NCBI GenBank assembly: GCA_016871335.1
Contig: VFZF01000001.1
Coordinates: forward strand, 210,272 to 274,271
Source: Acidimicrobiia bacterium
GTDB lineage: Bacteria; Acidobacteriota; Vicinamibacteria; Vicinamibacterales; SCN-69-37
Length of the DNA stretch: 64,000 nucleotides
Direction of reading: 5' to 3'
Under the pieces are notes generated by a model, which did not search any database, was not told the origin of the DNA, and worked only from the letters and a program-made list of their open reading frames with translations. Shown here one piece after another: positions 1-7,601 of this stretch (its first letter is position 1; every line of letters begins with the position of its first letter). The position numbers and the translations under genes were made by a program.

Positions 1-122
1 GCCAAATCATAAAGACTGAGGCGAATGTGAACCAGATTCGTCGAATCCACCAGTGCGCGCCGCGCGTGCTCATGAGCAGCTTCCCGCCTGCCTCCGACGA
101 GTTCCTGCGGATAAAAGAGCAC
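1..122 (-). CDS. Possible partial gene leaving the left edge
   Basis: An open reading frame continues leftwards in the same frame as the kinase-like gene after its TGA stop. The first usable start is a GTG at 120-122, after which about 40 codons are open to the window edge. The predicted peptide (VLFYPQELVGG..., later VDSTNLVHIRLSL) looks protein-like, but GC at third codon positions is weaker than in neighbouring genes and no family is recognised. It could equally be non-coding downstream sequence. Confidence 0.25.
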   Translation of the reverse strand, partial: MLFYPQELVGGRREAAHEHARRALVDSTNLVHIRLSLYDL

Positions 123-167
123 CAGCGCGTCGCGTTCGCGCGATCCGGCGCATCGGCGACAAAAGGT

Positions 168-785
168 TCACGCGGGTTCAATGACGCGGTACGGAACTTC
201 CTGGTAGGGAGGCAGCCCAGCCAGCCGGATGATCTCGTCCAGTCCGGCCCGGTCGTGGAATTCCTTGCCGTCACGGTCGATGACGACGCTGTTCGGATAC
301 CCGGGAGCGAGACGCCTGAACTCGGCGTCGATCAGCCTGAATCTGGCCACCATCTGCTCCGCCTCTTCGTGCGGCCGGCTCCGCAGGCGGATGTGTTTTT
401 CGATGGTGTCGGTGCTGGACGTCAGCACGATCGTGCAATCGGGATTCCAGTGGTCTCCGATCCGCAGCTCGTCTCGCAGCGCAGCGTGATAACGCTCGGG
501 GTATTCGGCAATGTGCGCTTCCAGGGTCAGGCGTGAGCCTTCGAAGAAGATCACGCGGTCGTCGCGGTCGTGGGTCGCGGCATCCCGGTAGTTCGCGTCG
601 TACAGTTCGGCAAAGTAGCGCGTCACCCCGACAGGGTTGCGGCCCGCTTCGATGTCGGCCAGCACCCGTGGATCCCAGACGCCCTTCTCACCTTCGCCGT
701 ACGACCCATGGTGATACAGGTCGGCCAGCTGACGCACAAGGGTGCTCTTGCCAACACCCGGGCCACCCACAATTGCGACTCGCAT
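168..785 (-). CDS. P-loop NTPase / nucleoside-kinase-like protein
   Basis: The 205-residue product opens with a Walker A loop (GGPGVGKST, residues 7-15) right after a short hydrophobic strand, the usual start of small kinases and AAA-type ATPases. An acidic-aromatic segment (VIFFEGSRL) may supply the second nucleotide-binding strand, and a basic stretch (HIRLRSRPHEE) resembles the lid of deoxynucleoside kinases. The substrate cannot be told. I chose the ATG at 785 because it puts the P-loop at the N-terminus and leaves 7 nt after the stop of the upstream MFS gene; a longer start would overlap that gene. It probably forms the end of a minus-strand unit EVE-fsr-kinase. Confidence 0.75.
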   Translation of the reverse strand: MRVAIVGGPGVGKSTLVRQLADLYHHGSYGEGEKGVWDPRVLADIEAGRNPVGVTRYFAELYDANYRDAATHDRDDRVIFFEGSRLTLEAHIAEYPERYHAALRDELRIGDHWNPDCTIVLTSSTDTIEKHIRLRSRPHEEAEQMVARFRLIDAEFRRLAPGYPNSVVIDRDGKEFHDRAGLDEIIRLAGLPPYQEVPYRVIEPA

Positions 786-792
786 GGAGAAC

Positions 793-2019
793 TCATCGTA
801 CATCGCGATGGGGCCGGATATCCGGCAACCACAACGCAATCAGGCCCAGCACCGGGAGCCACGAGCACCACCGGAAGACCGTGACGATCCCAACGTGATC
901 GGCGGCCCAGCCAAGCACCGCCGCACCGGTACCGGCAACACCGAACGCGAATCCGAAGAACAGCCCCGACACCAGACCCACACGTGTGGGCACCAGTTCC
1001 TGCGCGTACACCAGGATGGCGGAAAACGCGGACGAGAGCACCAGGCCAATCACGATACTCAACACCGTCGTCCACCCAAGCGACAAATACGGCAGCGCGA
1101 TCGCAAACGGGACGATGCCGACGATCGAGCCGAGGATCACGGGTCGTCGGCCAAAGCGGTCACCGACCGGACCACCAATGAACGTGCCGGCGGCGACAGC
1201 GCCGAGGAATGCAAACAGGTGAAACTGCGCCTGTTGGGTCGATACGCCGAAGCGTTCGATCAGAAAGAACATGAAGTAGCTGACGAAGCTCGAGATGTAG
1301 ACGTACTTCGAGAACACCAGCCCGAGCAGAATCACCAGGAGCCAGCGCACTCTCGCCCTGGGCAGAGCGCCGTGCGCTGAGACAGGCTTCGCGGCGCGTT
1401 GCCTGGCAATACCGACCGTCCAGTACCAGTGGCCGATGCGCCAGAGCACGACAATCCCGATCAGCGCGACGACCGTGAACCACCCGACTGCACCCTGACC
1501 TCTCGGCAACACGATAAACGCCGCCATCAAGGGGCCAAGTGACGTGCCGAGATTGCCGCCCGTCTGAAACAGCGACTGCGCAAACCCATGTCGGCCACCG
1601 GATGCCAGGCGCGCGATGCGTGATGACTCCGGATGGAAGATCGACGATCCGATACCCACCAGCGCCGCCGCCACCAACAGGCCGGCATAGGCCTGCGCCG
1701 TGGCAAGCAGCACCAGCCCCACCAACGTGAATCCCATCCCGACCGGTAGCGAATAGGGGCGGGGCCGCTTATCCGTATACAGACCCACAAAGGGCTGCAA
1801 CAGAGACGACGTGACCTGATTGGTCAACGTGATCATGCCGATCTGCCAGAAGTCGAGGGAGAACGACGTCTTCAACATGGGATACAACGCCGGCAGCAGC
1901 GACTGCAGAAGGTCGTTGATCAGGTGGCACGCCGTCAGAGCCCACAGAACGGGCACGACGGTGCTGGGTGCGCGGTGCTCAGTGCTCGGTGCGTGCGCGG
2001 TGCTCGGTGCTGGGGGCAC
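793..2019 (-). CDS. fsr: MFS efflux transporter, fosmidomycin-resistance type
   Basis: This 408-residue, roughly 12-helix major facilitator closely matches the Fsr family. Signature stretches include HLINDLLQSLLPALYP near residue 32, WQIGMITLTNQVTSSLLQP, and GIGSSIFHPESSRIAR followed by GGRHGFAQSLFQTGGN. Fsr exports fosmidomycin and related small molecules by proton antiport in the inner membrane. The start is uncertain: GTG at 2019 lies in a 7-nt tandem repeat that encodes the Pro/Ala/Ser-rich first 20 residues, whereas GTG at 1956 would give a conventional N-terminus just before the first helix. The gene follows the EVE gene by 6 nt if the longer start is used. Confidence 0.85.
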   Translation of the reverse strand: MPPAPSTAHAPSTEHRAPSTVVPVLWALTACHLINDLLQSLLPALYPMLKTSFSLDFWQIGMITLTNQVTSSLLQPFVGLYTDKRPRPYSLPVGMGFTLVGLVLLATAQAYAGLLVAAALVGIGSSIFHPESSRIARLASGGRHGFAQSLFQTGGNLGTSLGPLMAAFIVLPRGQGAVGWFTVVALIGIVVLWRIGHWYWTVGIARQRAAKPVSAHGALPRARVRWLLVILLGLVFSKYVYISSFVSYFMFFLIERFGVSTQQAQFHLFAFLGAVAAGTFIGGPVGDRFGRRPVILGSIVGIVPFAIALPYLSLGWTTVLSIVIGLVLSSAFSAILVYAQELVPTRVGLVSGLFFGFAFGVAGTGAAVLGWAADHVGIVTVFRWCSWLPVLGLIALWLPDIRPHRDVR

Positions 2020-2026
2020 GGTGCGC
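1960..2026. repeat. Heptanucleotide tandem repeat (GGTGCTC-like) at the start of fsr
   Basis: Nine imperfect 7-nt units can be read (GGTGCTG, GGTGCGC, GGTGCTC, AGTGCTC, GGTGCGT, a 4-nt GCGC interruption, GGTGCTC, GGTGCTG, GGGGCAC, GGTGCGC). The array fills the short gap between the EVE stop codon and fsr, and may encode the first residues of Fsr on the minus strand. Confidence 0.9.
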
Positions 2027-2502
2027 TAGGGGCGTGGGATCTTCGAAGCGAGCTTGACGACGATGTCGTATTCGGCTTTGGTGACGGGCTGCACGGAGAG
2101 GCGGCTGCCCTTCTGGATGACCTTCATCTGCTCCAGGCCCTTCGTCGACTTCAGCGTTTCCAGGGGAATCGTGCCGTGGAAGTTCTTCTCGAACGCGATG
2201 TCGACCATGAACCAGAGGGGCTTCTCCTTCGAGCTCGCGGGATCGAAGTACTTGTGTCCCTTCTTCCACGAGAACTGGTCGGGGTAGCCGGCCCGTGAGA
2301 TACGCGCCAGTCCGGTGACGCCGGACGGGTCGGCGTTCGACGCGTAAAAGAGCACCTCGTCGCCGACCTGCATGTCGTCGCGCATGAAGTTGCGGGCCTG
2401 GTAGTTCCGCACACCTTCCCAGCTGGTCTCGCCGTCCCGCTCGAGATCGTCAATCGTGTAGGCGGCGGGTTCACACTTCATCAGCCAATAACGCTTCGCC
2501 AT
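2026..2502 (-). CDS. EVE domain-containing protein
   Basis: The 158-residue product is a complete single EVE domain (PUA-like fold, thymocyte nuclear protein 1 family). It starts with KRYWLMKCEPAAYTIDDL, continues with WEGVRNYQARNFMRDDM and VGDEVLFYASNADPSGVTGLARI, and ends with the conserved GSRLSVQPVTKAEYDIV. EVE domains bind modified bases in nucleic acids; in bacteria stand-alone copies are often linked to DNA or RNA modification, but the ligand here is unknown. ATG at 2502 fits the family N-terminus exactly. It is the first gene of a minus-strand unit with fsr, and is divergent from the hydrolase at 2541. Confidence 0.9.
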   Translation of the reverse strand: MAKRYWLMKCEPAAYTIDDLERDGETSWEGVRNYQARNFMRDDMQVGDEVLFYASNADPSGVTGLARISRAGYPDQFSWKKGHKYFDPASSKEKPLWFMVDIAFEKNFHGTIPLETLKSTKGLEQMKVIQKGSRLSVQPVTKAEYDIVVKLASKIPRP

Positions 2503-2528
2503 AGGTCGATCAGGATAACAGTCTGGCG

Positions 2529-2534
2529 TACGCT
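2529..2534 (+). promoter_or_regulatory. -10-like hexamer TACGCT before the hydrolase gene
   Basis: TACGCT lies 6 nt before the ATG at 2541 and no Shine-Dalgarno sequence is present. The spacing suggests a leaderless transcript; six other genes in this window show the same arrangement. Confidence 0.45.
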
Positions 2535-2540
2535 TGGACC

Positions 2541-3347
2541 ATGTCTCTCGCGACCACGCGCGTCGGCGCGGACACCGCCTCCCGCCACCTCGTCATGTTG
2601 CACGGCATCTATGGGCGCGGCCGCAACTGGCAGACCATCGCCAAAGCGGTTGTGTCTGCCAGACCCGAGTACGCCTGCTGGCTGGTGGACCTGCCCCGTC
2701 ACGGCGATTCCGGTGCCGGCGCCCACGGCGACGGTGTACGTGGCTTCGCCGCAGACATTGACGACTGGCTTCGGAACCAGGGCCCCACGCCGGACGTTCT
2801 GCTCGGCCACTCCTTTGGCGGCAAGGTCGCACTCGCGATGGCTGAACATCGGCGTTCCGAACCTCTCCAGGTCTGGGTGATCGACTCGACGCCGGAAACC
2901 AAGGCTGCCGGTGGCAGTGCGTGGCAGATGCTGGAGTTGGTTCGGTCGCTGCCCGAGACGTTCCCGTCGCGCGAATCGGCGACCGACGCCATTGCGGCCG
3001 GTGGATACAGCCGCGGGGTGGCGGTCTGGATGTCCACCAACCTCATCCGTGAGTCGGACCACTTTGTGTGGCGGCTGGATTTTGATGTCATGGACCAGTT
3101 GCTCCACAACTTCTTCACCACGGACCTCTGGTCCGTCGTCACCGACCGGGCTCCGGGCCACGATCTGCATTTCCTGCGGGCCTCGACGTCCAGTGCGATG
3201 TCCGACGCCGCAGCGCTGAGGGTGGAGTCCCTGGCTGACGTGCACGTCCATCTGCACCGGCGCGAGGGTACCCACTGGATCCACTCGGAGTCTCCGCAGG
3301 TGGTGATCGACCTGCTGCTTGCGCACCTCCCGCTCACGCCGGGCTGA
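2541..3347 (+). CDS. Alpha/beta hydrolase
   Basis: The 268-residue protein has the alpha/beta-hydrolase order: oxyanion segment LHGIYGRGRNW (residues 20-30), nucleophile elbow GHSFGG with the catalytic Ser near residue 91, an acid after strand 6, and a C-terminal His in EGTHWIHSE near residue 246. It resembles the YbfF/ABHD11 esterase branch, so acyl-ester hydrolysis in the cytoplasm is likely; no signal peptide is visible. The last residues and stop codon lie inside a palindromic repeat at 3338-3355, so the C-terminus may have been set by repeat insertion. Confidence 0.85.
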   Translation: MSLATTRVGADTASRHLVMLHGIYGRGRNWQTIAKAVVSARPEYACWLVDLPRHGDSGAGAHGDGVRGFAADIDDWLRNQGPTPDVLLGHSFGGKVALAMAEHRRSEPLQVWVIDSTPETKAAGGSAWQMLELVRSLPETFPSRESATDAIAAGGYSRGVAVWMSTNLIRESDHFVWRLDFDVMDQLLHNFFTTDLWSVVTDRAPGHDLHFLRASTSSAMSDAAALRVESLADVHVHLHRREGTHWIHSESPQVVIDLLLAHLPLTPG

Positions 3348-3355
3348 AGCCCGGC
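3338..3355. repeat. Palindrome with GGGCTGAAGCCC core containing a stop codon
   Basis: A perfect 8-bp stem (GCCGGGCT/AGCCCGGC) surrounds a GA centre. The TGA stop of the hydrolase sits at its middle. The core is shared with the paired REP elements at 13117-13173. Confidence 0.85.
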
Positions 3356-3504
3356 TGGAGCCGGTAGTTCTTGCACGGTGGCGGGCCGTCGACCGGTTTC
3401 ACCAGGCGCAGCTCAATACTGTAACTAATTGATAAATAGCGACTTACATCCAGATCCAGACTTGGTCACGATTCTTACACTCACCCTGGCCGTGGAGGTG
3501 AGTG

Positions 3505-3990
3505 ATGACAGTAATGACCAAATCGGGAATCGCGGCGGCGGTGTTGGGCGCGTTCTGGCTCGGCGTGATGGTGGCGCCTCACATGCCGGCCATGCCGGTT
3601 GACGCGCCACAGGCGCAGGTTGAGGCCGCAACTCCGGAGGCCACAACGGCGGCCTGCACTCCGGCACGCCCAGTGGCGCGCGAGACGAAGTCAACGCTCG
3701 CGGCAACCGCTGAGCCCGTTCAGGAGCACGTCAAGCCGCTGCTGACGTGGGGCACGGACCCGCAGAAGGCGGCTGACGGCTTCACGAACGCGGAAGACTT
3801 CGTGGCGACGGCCTACGCGGCGAAGAACACCGAGGTGCCGTTCATGTTGCTCAAGCACCGGGTGCTGAACGAGAAGCAGAAGCTGGCGTCAGCGATCCGC
3901 GCATCAAAGCCAGAGCTCGACGCGACGCTCGAGGCTGACCGGGCCACACTCGAAGCCCGGGCCAACCTCGCGCGCCTGCAGACGATGTAG
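3505..3990 (+). CDS. Hypothetical membrane-anchored or exported protein
   Basis: The 161-residue product is unrecognised. Residues 5-30 form one hydrophobic segment (IAAAVLGAFWLGVMVAP), followed by an Ala/Pro/Thr-rich linker and a charged, probably helical C-terminal domain (KHRVLNEKQKLASAIRASKPE, then EADRATLEARANLARLQ). A good Shine-Dalgarno GGAGG at 3494-3498 sits 6 nt before ATG 3505, which decides the start over GTG 3502 and ATG 3514. The gene stands alone, convergent with the amidohydrolase gene 4 nt downstream. The layout suggests a periplasm-facing helical protein tethered to the inner membrane. Confidence 0.65.
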   Translation: MTVMTKSGIAAAVLGAFWLGVMVAPHMPAMPVDAPQAQVEAATPEATTAACTPARPVARETKSTLAATAEPVQEHVKPLLTWGTDPQKAADGFTNAEDFVATAYAAKNTEVPFMLLKHRVLNEKQKLASAIRASKPELDATLEADRATLEARANLARLQTM

Positions 3991-3994
3991 GGCG

Positions 3995-6900
3995 TTACCG
4001 CCCGCCGCGCATGACGGCGGGCGGTTCCACCTTCCACCACCATTGCGGATCGAGCGGCTTCTGCCGCGGCCAGGTCTCCGTCAGCGTTGCCGCGACATAC
4101 AGCCGGCCGTTTTTCATCACCTGCGAAATCGCCGCAGTATTCTTGAGGTCGTCGAGCGGATTGGCATCGAGCACGATCAGGTCGGCCAGTTTCCCGACTT
4201 CCAGTGAGCCCAGATCCTTGCCGAGGCCGATGGCATCCGCACCATCGATCGTCGCCGACCGCAGCGCGTGCATCGGACTCATGCCGCCCGACGCCATCAT
4301 CCACAGTTCCCAGTGCGTGCCCAGCCCCTGCACTTCACCGTGAGACCCAAGGCCGACCTTGCCGCCCCCTTCCACCCACTTCGTGAGCTGCTGGGCATGC
4401 AACGGATACACGTGCTGGTCAGTGCGCTGGAAACTCGTGCGTTTCCACTTGTCGAGTTCATCGTGCGGCGTGAAGAACCGGAGCTTCGCCTCCTGGTCCA
4501 CATCCGTGCGCGTCAGGTAGTACTGCAGCCCTGACGGACCACCGTAGCTGACAATGAGCGTCGGTGTGTACGTCAGACCGCTCTGCGCACCAAGCGTGAC
4601 CACATCGTTGAAGAACGGGCTGATGGGAAGATTGTGCTCCAGCCCCGCGTAGCCGTCCTGCATCAACGTCAGGTTCATCGTGAAGTTGGCGCCACCTTCC
4701 GTGGTGGGTGTGAGCCCGAGCTCCTTCGCCGCCATGATCACCCACTGGCGCACCTTGCGATCTCCGACAAGGTATTGCTTGATGGTCTTGGTGTTGTAGT
4801 GGTCCGAGTACCGGCGCAACACGTCACGCGCATCTTCCAGACTGCGGATGTTGTCGGCGCCAAAGATGCCAGGGCCGGTGGAATACAGGCGCGGACCAAT
4901 CAACTGCCCCGTGTCCATCAGGTCCTGATACGTCAGCGCATCTTCCGAAGACGTCTGCGGATCCCGTTGCGTCGTCACGCCGTACGCCAACTGCGCGAGG
5001 AACTGTGAGACCTGCGCGCGGTGGACGCCCCATGCCACCCAGGTGTGGGCATGGATATCCACGAGACCGGGCATGATCGTCTTGCCACGCAGGTCCCGCA
5101 CCGTTGCACCTGAGGGAATCGTCACCCGTCCTGACGGACCAATCGCGGTGATCCGGTTGTTGGTGATCACCACATCGCCGCGCTGAATCACCTCGTCACC
5201 CTTCATCGTGATCAGGCGCGCGTTGCGCAACGCGATCACGCCGGCGGGCTTGTCCTTGTCGACGACGATCTCCACGTCCACGCGGTGAGGCTCGTACTCA
5301 TAGGTCGGGGGTTTCGGGGTGGGTGGTGTAGGTGGCGTGGGTGGCGTGGGTGCGGCGGTGCGTTCAGCTTCGGCTTCTGCCGTGGCGCGGTTGGTGGCGT
5401 CCACTTCGGCGGCGAGCGCGAGGTCGTGCAGGAAGAAGCTGCGGCCCATCGAATAAAACGCCGCACGGCTGTCGTCGGTCCACCCAACGAAGTCCCCGCC
5501 GATCTTCGTGAGCCTCCACGTCGGCACTGAGGATGGCGTGGCCGCAGAGACAGTGGGCACGGTGCCGCCGACCGGAGGCACCGTCACCATGTACACATTG
5601 CGATTGGCTCGCACGAGCGCGCGTTTGCCATCCGGCGACAACACCACTTCGTCCGGCGTGCCGCCGCCCCCTCCCGGCGCCGACGGGGCCGTGACTTTAA
5701 CGACGGGTTTGAAGTCCGTGCCATCGAACCGCACCGACAGAATGCCGTCGGAGCCGGCCCACACGTAGATGCGCTCCGGGTCAGGTCCGACGTGAGGGGC
5801 ATTGCGACCCTGCTGCGTCGCCCCGCTCGCCACCCAGGCAATTTGGGTTGGTGCGCCACCGGCAGCCGGCAACCACACGTACTCAAGCTCCGCCGAACCG
5901 CCGTGGTTGCCAAAGTCCTCGAGCGTCCGCAGGCGATGCATCTTCGACCCGCGGACGGCAATCAGTCGTGTGCCATCGCGCGAGTAGGTGATCTTGTCGA
6001 AAAACGCGGACACCGGCGTGAGCTTCTGCGGCTGGCCGGTTCCATCGGCGCGCAGGCGATAGATATCGCCTCCCGTGTCGTCATTCCAGGTGACGTAGGC
6101 AATGTACTGCCCATCAGGCGACCAGACGGGCGCATGCTCCACGTCCGATCCCGTGGTCATCCGGCGCGCGTTCTGAATCACGGGGTACACCGGCTGTGCA
6201 GGCTCGGCGGTCGCAGCAGCGGCGGCACCAGCGGCCGGGGCCGCCGGCTTCTCTTTTCGCGTACCTCGTCCCTGCGGAAGGTCGGCGATATAGAGACGGT
6301 CAAGCGCCGTGAACACGACGCGTTGTCCATCCGGTGACGGCCTCGCGCCGCGAATCTGCGACACCGTGAGCTTCTCATCGTCAATGGGATAGTCGAACTT
6401 CACCAACGGTCCGAGTTGCTGCTCCACTCTGGCGGTGAAGGGAATCTCCGTGGCTTCGCCTGACGGCACTGCCACGCGCCAGATCTTGCCGCCGTAGCTG
6501 GTGATGACGGCCGAGGAATCCGGCGTGAACGCAGAGGCGGGATACACATCGCGATCACGCGCGCCCCCACCTTCCGTGTCATCGCGCTGCACGTCCATCT
6601 TGAGCCACCGATCTTCGCCGGTGTTCAGATCGAGCAACTTCAGGGCTTGCCTGGCGTCGAACCTGGTCGAGTACATCAACCAGCGACCATCAGGGCTGGC
6701 CGTCGGCCGGAATGCGCCCTCATGTTCGTGCGTGCGCGTATGAAGCCGGCCCGTTTCACGATCGAGCAGGGCAATCTGCAGCGGCCCGACCACCCTGGCC
6801 GAACTCCGGTTGTCGGTGTGCGGATCAAAATCCGGATCTGCCGGGTCCACATGACGCGTTGCGAACCCCGTGGGCACGGCGCCGCGCACATTCACCCAGA

Positions 6901-7537
6901 GATACCGTGCGTCGCGGGCGAACTCCGGTCCGAGCAACGCCGGCGCCGTTGGTGTCGTCGGCCCACCGGGAATCGCGACCGGCGCAAGACCGGTCATCTG
7001 CAGGCCCGACCCGCCGCTCTCGTGATACATCCACAACTGCGCGCCCTTTGCCGCGATGACGTAGTCGCCGTCGGGCGTCCATGTCGGCGACATGTAACTC
7101 TCCCGCTCCGTCGTCGTCACCGCCCGCGCCCGGGTGCCATCGGCATTGGCAATCCACACGTTCTCGGATCCGTTCCGGTCGCTGATGAAGACGATGCGTG
7201 TGCCGTCGGGCGAAAACGCGGGCTGCATGTCGTAGCCCTGGCCACTGGTGATGCGTGTCGCTTCCCCGCCAGTGACAGGCAACGTGTAGAGGTCGCCCAG
7301 CAGCTCGAACACCAGCGTGCGGCCATCCGGAGACAGGTCCAGTGACAGCCAGGTGCCCTCGGAGGTCGTGAATTCCATCGTGCGCGACGTGATGAGGGGG
7401 AGCCCACGCGTCCGGTTGGCCTCCGTAACAGCCTTGTCGTTCTCCTGCCTGGACTGCGCCTCGGGCAGCAGGGCAAACACGGTGAGCAACGCACACAACA
7501 CGAGCACGGGACGGATCAGTCTGGGCATTCTTGACAT
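3995..7537 (-). CDS. Exported TolB-like propeller fused to amidohydrolase
   Basis: This product of about 1,180 residues begins with a signal peptide ending near AQS. Residues about 50-680 carry TolB/WD40-type propeller blades (repeated SPDGxxxxF motifs such as FSPDGTRIVFISDRNGSENVW). A proline-threonine hinge (TPPTPPTPPTP) leads to an amidohydrolase domain with the metal-binding DIHAH motif, a later His in YAGLEHNLP, and the end typical of cyclic amidases (SLEVGKLADLIVLDANPLD). The usual GTDxG aspartate motif reads GSHGE here. It probably hydrolyses amide or peptide-like compounds outside the cytoplasm. ATG 7537 is preferred because GAGGTG lies just upstream; GTG 7543 is the alternative. Confidence 0.85.
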   Translation of the reverse strand: MSRMPRLIRPVLVLCALLTVFALLPEAQSRQENDKAVTEANRTRGLPLITSRTMEFTTSEGTWLSLDLSPDGRTLVFELLGDLYTLPVTGGEATRITSGQGYDMQPAFSPDGTRIVFISDRNGSENVWIANADGTRARAVTTTERESYMSPTWTPDGDYVIAAKGAQLWMYHESGGSGLQMTGLAPVAIPGGPTTPTAPALLGPEFARDARYLWVNVRGAVPTGFATRHVDPADPDFDPHTDNRSSARVVGPLQIALLDRETGRLHTRTHEHEGAFRPTASPDGRWLMYSTRFDARQALKLLDLNTGEDRWLKMDVQRDDTEGGGARDRDVYPASAFTPDSSAVITSYGGKIWRVAVPSGEATEIPFTARVEQQLGPLVKFDYPIDDEKLTVSQIRGARPSPDGQRVVFTALDRLYIADLPQGRGTRKEKPAAPAAGAAAAATAEPAQPVYPVIQNARRMTTGSDVEHAPVWSPDGQYIAYVTWNDDTGGDIYRLRADGTGQPQKLTPVSAFFDKITYSRDGTRLIAVRGSKMHRLRTLEDFGNHGGSAELEYVWLPAAGGAPTQIAWVASGATQQGRNAPHVGPDPERIYVWAGSDGILSVRFDGTDFKPVVKVTAPSAPGGGGGTPDEVVLSPDGKRALVRANRNVYMVTVPPVGGTVPTVSAATPSSVPTWRLTKIGGDFVGWTDDSRAAFYSMGRSFFLHDLALAAEVDATNRATAEAEAERTAAPTPPTPPTPPTPKPPTYEYEPHRVDVEIVVDKDKPAGVIALRNARLITMKGDEVIQRGDVVITNNRITAIGPSGRVTIPSGATVRDLRGKTIMPGLVDIHAHTWVAWGVHRAQVSQFLAQLAYGVTTQRDPQTSSEDALTYQDLMDTGQLIGPRLYSTGPGIFGADNIRSLEDARDVLRRYSDHYNTKTIKQYLVGDRKVRQWVIMAAKELGLTPTTEGGANFTMNLTLMQDGYAGLEHNLPISPFFNDVVTLGAQSGLTYTPTLIVSYGGPSGLQYYLTRTDVDQEAKLRFFTPHDELDKWKRTSFQRTDQHVYPLHAQQLTKWVEGGGKVGLGSHGEVQGLGTHWELWMMASGGMSPMHALRSATIDGADAIGLGKDLGSLEVGKLADLIVLDANPLDDLKNTAAISQVMKNGRLYVAATLTETWPRQKPLDPQWWWKVEPPAVMRGGR

Positions 7538-7587
7538 GGGCACCTCAGGGGTGGCGGAATCCTACCCCGGATCGCCATTGTCCGATC

Positions 7588-7593
7588 TACGCT
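7588..7593 (+). promoter_or_regulatory. -10-like hexamer TACGCT before the MFS gene
   Basis: TACGCT lies 8 nt before the GTG at 7602, with no ribosome binding site between them, which fits a leaderless message. Confidence 0.4.
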
Positions 7594-7601
7594 TACTGGC
7601 C

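Noticed and set aside
120..170. TGA of the kinase-like gene as a selenocysteine codon, since selD is present
   Set aside because: The frame stays open after TGA, but there is no SECIS-like hairpin evident and no Cys-containing homologous motif; an ordinary stop is simpler.
5285..5345. GGTGGCGTG-type 9-nt repeat within the amidohydrolase gene
   Set aside because: It encodes a simple Pro-Thr hinge between two domains, which is common in exported proteins and explains the repeat.
7317..7601. N-terminal extension of the MFS transporter
   Set aside because: These codons overlap the start of the divergent amidohydrolase gene and add no conserved sequence; GTG 7602 gives the family N-terminus.
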